Assembly: GCA_946886725.1 (NCBI GenBank)
Contig: CAMPJF010000031.1
Coordinates: 1-9,671, forward strand
Length of the DNA stretch: 9,671 nt
Direction of reading: 5' to 3'
Source of the DNA: an uncultured Candidatus Saccharibacteria bacterium
GTDB lineage: Bacteria; Patescibacteria; Saccharimonadia; Saccharimonadales; UBA6022
The notes under the pieces are model-generated. The model did no database searches. It worked only from the letters and a program-made list of their open reading frames with translations, and had not been told where the DNA came from. Made by a program: the position numbers and the translations under genes. Below, piece by piece: positions 6,184 through 9,671 of the stretch (positions are counted from its first letter, which is position 1; each line of letters opens with the position of its first letter).

Positions 6184-7275
6184 ATGAAAAAATGGCTACC
6201 GATAATTGCCGGCGTTTTCGTTATTCCGATCGTACTGGCTATTGGTGCTTTGGTAGCAGTCGGGATGTTTTTTAATCCCGCCAGCAGTCTATGTAACAAC
6301 AGTTCAGTCATCGCCGCTCAAACCATATTGGGCGGCGGCCAATCAGCCGAACAGTACTTTAATCAGTTTGCTCCTGGAGATCGCACAGATCGGCAGAAGA
6401 TCGCACAACTGATCGTCAGTATCGGAAAAAGCCGCGGCTTGTCGGAAAGGACTATAAAAATCGCCGTCGCAACCGGCATACAGGAATCGGGTCTACGAAA
6501 TCTTCCTCATCGAGGAGAGCTTAACGACCACGATAGCTTAGGTGTTTTTCAGCAGCGACCCTCGCAAGGCTGGGGGACCCCCGAGCAAATCGGCGATCCT
6601 ATTTATGCAACCAATAAATTCTACGATGCTCTCACGAAAGTCAGCGATCGTGACAACACTAGCCGACCGTTGATCGATATCGCCATACAGGTTCAACGAC
6701 CAAATCCCTTTTATTACCATCGGGACTGGGCGTGGGATCAAATTGCATCCGAGATCGTTACTGGCGCAAAAAATAACCCGAACGAATGCAGCAATGCATC
6801 TCTCGCCAGTGTATCGGTTGGCGGTGCTGTTAAAGGCGACGACTACCCTCACAGGGGTATGCCGATCTACACCCAGAACCCTAAGGGCTACTACTACCGC
6901 GAATGTGTCGACTTTGTTGCCTGGCGACTAAGTCAACAACTGCCACTAGGCACACCGAATTCAACGTACCTCGGTCTCGGCAATGCCGTTACCTGGAGGG
7001 AGAATCTAGTAGCCCGTGGCTATCGTGCAGATAAAACACCTGCGGTTGGAGCTGTCATGTGGTGGGGCGCCTTTACGGGCGACGAAACTATGCGCACGGG
7101 AAAGTATGGTCATGTTGCCATCGTATCAGAAGTGCTTGGTAACGGTTCTATCGTCATCGAGCAATACAATGCGGCGCCACTGAACCATGCGTACAGTACG
7201 AAAGTAATCCCCCCGTCGTACTACGACGACCCTGGTATCTCATTCATCCATGTTGCGGACATCGCATCGAGTTGA
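6184..7275 (+). CDS. Membrane-anchored dual peptidoglycan hydrolase: lysozyme/transglycosylase-like plus CHAP
   Basis: A protein of 363 residues. A basic start (MKKW) and a hydrophobic helix to about residue 30 give a signal anchor with the rest outside. Residues 70-195 are a lysozyme-like domain of the VirB1 kind: AVATGIQESGL places the likely catalytic Glu at 101, and SLGVFQQRPSQGWGT (118-132) is a hallmark of muralytic proteins of actinobacterial phages and conjugative elements. After a short Asn/Ser/Gly linker, residues 220-363 form a CHAP domain (NlpC/P60-like amidase or endopeptidase) with Cys241 in YRECVDFVAWRL, His310 in YGHVAIV, and Glu326/Asn329 in IEQYN as the third polar residue. 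It would cut both glycan strands and peptide stems so that the secretion machine can cross the wall. The ribosome binding site is weak (AAGGT, 6169-6173), and translation may be coupled to the gene ending 4 nt upstream. Confidence 0.85.
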   Translation: MKKWLPIIAGVFVIPIVLAIGALVAVGMFFNPASSLCNNSSVIAAQTILGGGQSAEQYFNQFAPGDRTDRQKIAQLIVSIGKSRGLSERTIKIAVATGIQESGLRNLPHRGELNDHDSLGVFQQRPSQGWGTPEQIGDPIYATNKFYDALTKVSDRDNTSRPLIDIAIQVQRPNPFYYHRDWAWDQIASEIVTGAKNNPNECSNASLASVSVGGAVKGDDYPHRGMPIYTQNPKGYYYRECVDFVAWRLSQQLPLGTPNSTYLGLGNAVTWRENLVARGYRADKTPAVGAVMWWGAFTGDETMRTGKYGHVAIVSEVLGNGSIVIEQYNAAPLNHAYSTKVIPPSYYDDPGISFIHVADIASS

Positions 7276-7289
7276 GTGAAGCATTGACA

Positions 7290-7436
7290 ATGCAGGAAAA
7301 ACATATCATCTCGGTAATTAAAAAGGTAACTCTCCCTTTCAAACTTGAGTCGGTCGCTGGGGCCGCCCCCCAGCATCTACCTGAGATTTTAATCAACAGA
7401 TTAAAGTATCAGGCAGATACGAATAATGAATACTAA
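7290..7436 (+). CDS. Possible 48-residue small protein at the end of the operon
   Basis: An ATG at 7290, 14 nt after the CHAP gene stop, opens a frame to TAA at 7434-7436. The predicted peptide starts MQEKHIISVIKKVTLPFKLE and ends in KYQADTNNEY; it is soluble, mixed-charge, and has no signal sequence or cysteine. It fills almost the whole gap and overlaps the last 4 bases of the convergent minus-strand gene. The Shine-Dalgarno sequence is poor (AGTGAAG, 7275-7281). Against it: the frame contains two hairpins that could be the convergent terminator, and its length is near what chance allows. I do not recognise a family. Confidence 0.4.
   Translation: MQEKHIISVIKKVTLPFKLESVAGAAPQHLPEILINRLKYQADTNNEY
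7356..7374. terminator. GC-rich 7-bp hairpin in the convergent gap
   Basis: GCTGGGG (7356-7362) pairs with CCCCAGC (7368-7374) around CCGCC. It lies between the ends of convergent genes and may help end transcription from either side. No T-tract is adjacent; the nearest A/T run read from the minus strand is TTTTTAATTA at about 7315-7324. Confidence 0.35.
7380..7413. terminator. AT-rich hairpin 20 nt beyond the minus-strand gene
   Basis: Bases 7380-7384 pair with 7409-7413, and after one mismatch 7386-7394 pair with 7399-7407 (one G-U), with an AACA loop; the core is TTTAATC/GATTAAA. Its distance from the TAG stop (7435-7433) suits the 3' end of the minus-strand message. Without a T-tract it is not a textbook terminator. 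It also lies inside the possible small ORF at 7290-7436. Confidence 0.4.
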
Positions 7437-9577
7437 TGAAATAACTCGGCAGGGTTGATTGATTGGCCGTTTTTCTGCATACCCACATGTGCATGACCAC
7501 CAGTCGAACAGCCAGATGAACCAATTTTTCCAACCGGTTGGCCAGCCTTGACGATATCGCCAACATTGGCAGAGAATTCACTTAAATGATCATACCGACT
7601 AACATAGACGTCGTCACCGATAAGGTGCTTTACAAAAATAGTCTTCTGCACGGGGTCCTTCAAAGGTCCAGTATAGCCGACACCTTCAAGCGCCTTAATG
7701 CACCACATCTGACCAGTAACATCCTCGTATCGGTGCTCAATTACCTCGCCATCTTCCATTGCAAGAAAATCAGATCCGACATTTGCCGGTGAATCGATAC
7801 CGTCATGAAACGCAGGGCCGCGTTGCCCATACGGGCTATTAATATACCCGCCAGCAACCGGAAATACCCAATTAGCTGTTTCTTTGCGCTGCAGTTCAGG
7901 CTTCTGAATGACCTTTTTAGCATTATTCTCCGCTGCGGCGGCATCTTCGGCCGCGTATTGAGCAGCGATCCGATCGCGTGAAATCTGATTAATTTTTCGT
8001 AATCCTTCGATAAGCGGCCAGGCACCTGGTCGCTTGTTCGCCTTTCCGAGCGGCCCATTATCAACAAGAATCTGCCCCCATCCAGGATTAAGATCACTAT
8101 TACGCCTGTCGTCCGCCATGTTCATAACGTACGGTGAACCTTCGGCGCCCAGTGCAAAGCCCAGCCGAGCGGCTTGCTCGAAATATTGCGCCGCACGCCC
8201 ATTATAAGAAAACAGGGTGTCTTTAATTTTATCGGGATTACTATAATCCATAGGCCCGCCAACCCGGCTATTGTCTAGGGCTTTACCCTTTAAAAAATTC
8301 GCAGCAAGGATTGTCTGGTGTTTGAATTCTGCAAGCGACACGACGCCTGGCGCAAAATATTCACCAGTACTGTATAGCTGATAAATTCCCTGACCGTTAC
8401 TCGGGTTTTCTACCTTAAGGCCATACTCACGATCATGTAACGCGGCCATGACCTCCCATGGCACACCGGTCTCGGCTTGGACTTCAAGGTATACTTGCAG
8501 ATTGGCCTTGATTTGCTCTAACTGCTCAGCCTTCCACATCGTCTCGCCTGCCAATCCAGGATCGACAATCACTTCAGGAATCGGTGCACGCTCAATCGCT
8601 GGCTTTGGTGCGGCAGGCGGCGTATTCGGCACGTTCGGTATGGTATTTATATTCGGCCCCGGGCTTGCCTCGACAATCATTGGCGGTTTGAAATTATTAT
8701 CCGCCGGCGCGGCAATTTTAATTGATCCATCAGGTTTTTTTGCGGGTGGCGGAGATGCTTCGACACGCACTGGCGGTTGAAAGTTATTATCTTGTGGAGG
8801 AGCCAACGCAATAGGATTCGCCAGCTTGCGGATAGTTTTACGCGCGGCATCATCGGGATCATAGGTTTCATCGTCGATTGGATTACTTTCCGCGGCATGG
8901 CTCGCATTTGACGTCGCAATCAATGTCATGGCCGTTAGCGTAATCGCGGCCGCCGTCTTAGTGACAAGTGGCATGATAACCTCTTTACTGCGCTTTAGCA
9001 TACCACCCGACTTACTATCGTGGCGATCATCCTCTATGGCGTTTGCCGCGACATCAATCTGATTCGTGGTCGCATATTGCTGGACTGCTGCTAGTCGCAG
9101 TTCCGCCTCGGCTTTAATCTCATAGTCATCCATAGAATTGCCACTTGCAGCCTTAAAACTCGCGCGAGCCTCAGCATCACTAAGTAGCGATTGCAACGTA
9201 GCTTGCATATTTTTCACCTGCAATAATTTTAGCTCGCCTCCGCTAACAAAATTACGCTCCTTTAATTCGTCTGGATAATCTCGTGCGGGAAGATACTCGT
9301 TATGATACCCCATGTGATACGTCAGATATGAAACTTCATTCGCAAACTGTAGCGCCTGGGTGTCGCGCGACATAATTGCATCCCGTTGAATCATGATTGC
9401 CGCATAAAATGCTCGATCTAATCTGCCCTGTACTGCCTCGGCCGTACCGTCGATATATCCCAGTTCGTCAAGAACGTCTTCCGCTTTTAGGCTCTTTTTC
9501 CTAATCCCATCTAATAAACGCTTGAAATACGGCATAGCGTCTGGCTCTTTTTGCAGTTTGGCGGGATTGGCTTCCAT
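7433..9577 (-). CDS. Multi-domain cell-wall hydrolase: helical N-terminal domain, internal signal sequence, lysozyme-like domain, M23 peptidase
   Basis: A protein of 714 residues ending in TAG. Residues 1-195 form a charged, helix-rich domain without a signal, which I do not recognise. Residues 202-228 are a textbook signal peptide: basic start, Ala/Thr/Leu core and a SHA|AE cleavage site. Residues 235-350 are a Pro-rich linker with two 30-residue repeats (DNNF at 263 and 293). Residues 365-480 resemble lysozyme/transglycosylase folds: WEVMAALHDREYG has the likely catalytic Glu384 and is followed by NGQGIYQLY. An Ala/Glu-rich helix spans about 535-570. Residues 570-712 are an M23 LytM endopeptidase with complete zinc site HDGID (His591, Asp595), His664 in YDHLS and HAH (His695, His697). 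An in-frame stop lies 12 nt before the ATG at 9577, whose ribosome site is weak (AAAAGA). M202 has a better one, so a 513-residue secreted form may be made instead or as well. It converges with the T4SS operon. Confidence 0.85.
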   Translation of the reverse strand: MEANPAKLQKEPDAMPYFKRLLDGIRKKSLKAEDVLDELGYIDGTAEAVQGRLDRAFYAAIMIQRDAIMSRDTQALQFANEVSYLTYHMGYHNEYLPARDYPDELKERNFVSGGELKLLQVKNMQATLQSLLSDAEARASFKAASGNSMDDYEIKAEAELRLAAVQQYATTNQIDVAANAIEDDRHDSKSGGMLKRSKEVIMPLVTKTAAAITLTAMTLIATSNASHAAESNPIDDETYDPDDAARKTIRKLANPIALAPPQDNNFQPPVRVEASPPPAKKPDGSIKIAAPADNNFKPPMIVEASPGPNINTIPNVPNTPPAAPKPAIERAPIPEVIVDPGLAGETMWKAEQLEQIKANLQVYLEVQAETGVPWEVMAALHDREYGLKVENPSNGQGIYQLYSTGEYFAPGVVSLAEFKHQTILAANFLKGKALDNSRVGGPMDYSNPDKIKDTLFSYNGRAAQYFEQAARLGFALGAEGSPYVMNMADDRRNSDLNPGWGQILVDNGPLGKANKRPGAWPLIEGLRKINQISRDRIAAQYAAEDAAAAENNAKKVIQKPELQRKETANWVFPVAGGYINSPYGQRGPAFHDGIDSPANVGSDFLAMEDGEVIEHRYEDVTGQMWCIKALEGVGYTGPLKDPVQKTIFVKHLIGDDVYVSRYDHLSEFSANVGDIVKAGQPVGKIGSSGCSTGGHAHVGMQKNGQSINPAELFH
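8670..8795 (-). repeat. Imperfect tandem repeat, period about 90 bp, in the linker of the M23 protein
   Basis: Two copies of a unit with the protein pattern DNNF-x-PP-xx-VEASP-x-P start at residues 263 and 293, exactly 30 codons apart. The copies have diverged (QPPVRVEASPPP against KPPMIVEASPGP), so the duplication is not recent. The Pro-rich unit probably spaces the wall-active domains from the membrane or export site. Confidence 0.6.
8980..8986 (-). promoter_or_regulatory. Internal ribosome binding site before the signal peptide of the M23 gene
   Basis: Read on the minus strand, AAAGAGG ends 5 nt before the ATG (8974-8972) of Met202, the first residue of a signal peptide. The context TAAAGAGGTTATCATG closely matches that of the upstream start (TAAAAGATTATCATG, at 9577) but is closer to consensus. 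It marks a likely real or alternative start. Confidence 0.55.
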
Positions 9578-9603
9578 GATAATCTTTTATTGTTATATTA
9601 AAT

Positions 9604-9632
9604 AACTATACTCTTAATTTATTAGATTTTAA
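9604..9632 (-). promoter_or_regulatory. Candidate promoter of the M23 hydrolase gene, with overlapping dyad
   Basis: On the minus strand, TTAAAA (9632-9627) and TATAGT (9609-9604) are 17 bp apart and would start transcription near 9597, about 20 nt before the ATG at 9577. The region 9578-9645 is markedly more AT-rich than the rest of the window. A 9-bp AT inverted repeat (9616-9624 with 9630-9638) covers the spacer and -35, so a repressor or curvature effect is possible. Matches in AT-rich DNA are easily chance. Confidence 0.35.
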
Positions 9633-9671
9633 TAAATTCTTAATTCGGCCATTTTTTTTCACCGAGCGCGG

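Noticed and set aside
8448..8780. 110-residue plus-strand frame opposite the M23 gene
   Set aside because: It is an antisense shadow of the Pro-rich linker: the Gly/Ala/Phe-rich product mirrors Pro and Asn codons of the real gene, with no ribosome site.
9631..9652. Seven-codon leader ORF (ATG at 9652 on the minus strand) upstream of the M23 gene
   Set aside because: The frame is very short, AT-rich, lacks a convincing ribosome site and lies upstream of the predicted transcription start.
1..9671. CRISPR array, tRNA or rRNA genes, insertion sequences, toxin-antitoxin pairs
   Set aside because: No regularly spaced repeats, cloverleaf or rRNA-like segments, transposase motifs or small gene pairs of that type were seen; the window is almost fully accounted for by the listed genes.

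Overview
The window looks like one end of a type IV secretion (T4SS) locus of a monoderm or CPR-type bacterium. The parts seen are a TrbC/VirB2-like pilin, a polytopic VirB6-like protein, a PrgI/VirB3-plus-VirB4-N-terminal protein, a separate VirB4-type ATPase, a bitopic VirB8-like candidate and two large peptidoglycan hydrolases. The VirB4 arrangement, with a PrgI-fused non-catalytic half and a separate ATPase (the SCO6880-type layout of Actinobacteria), combined with CHAP and M23 hydrolases, middling G+C and the standard genetic code (TAA, TGA and TAG all used as stops), best fits Candidatus Saccharibacteria (TM7) or a mobile element in an actinobacterial or CPR host. The taxonomic call is inference; no RNA gene or other phylogenetic marker is present. 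No relaxase, coupling protein (VirD4) or VirB11 is seen here, so DNA transfer cannot be claimed.

Layout: positions 1-525 hold the 3' end of a ParA/MinD-like ATPase gene. Then come the pilin (607-939), VirB6-like (1073-2224), PrgI/VirB4-N (2227-3855), VirB4 ATPase (4041-5534), VirB8-like candidate (5559-6179) and transglycosylase-plus-CHAP hydrolase (6184-7275), all on the plus strand. A 48-residue small ORF (7290-7436) may end the operon. A convergent minus-strand gene (9577-7433) encodes a 714-residue protein: a cytoplasmic-looking helical N-terminal domain, an internal signal sequence with its own ribosome binding site, a linker with a tandem repeat, a lysozyme/transglycosylase-like domain and an intact M23 (LytM) peptidase.

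The genes are either almost touching (2-24 bp apart at three junctions) or separated by gaps of 81-185 bp. All three larger gaps hold hairpins without a following T-tract (532-563, 570-590, 947-980, 3898-3936, 3951-3980, 3981-4003). They flank the pilin gene and precede the ATPase gene, which suggests RNA processing, attenuation or differential mRNA stability to set subunit ratios.

Working model (inference): the pilin, VirB6-, VirB3/4- and VirB8-like proteins form an envelope-spanning machine driven by the separate VirB4 ATPase. The two hydrolases each pair a glycan-strand-cleaving domain with a peptide-cleaving domain and would open the cell wall for the machine, or attack a partner cell's wall if the organism is an epibiont.
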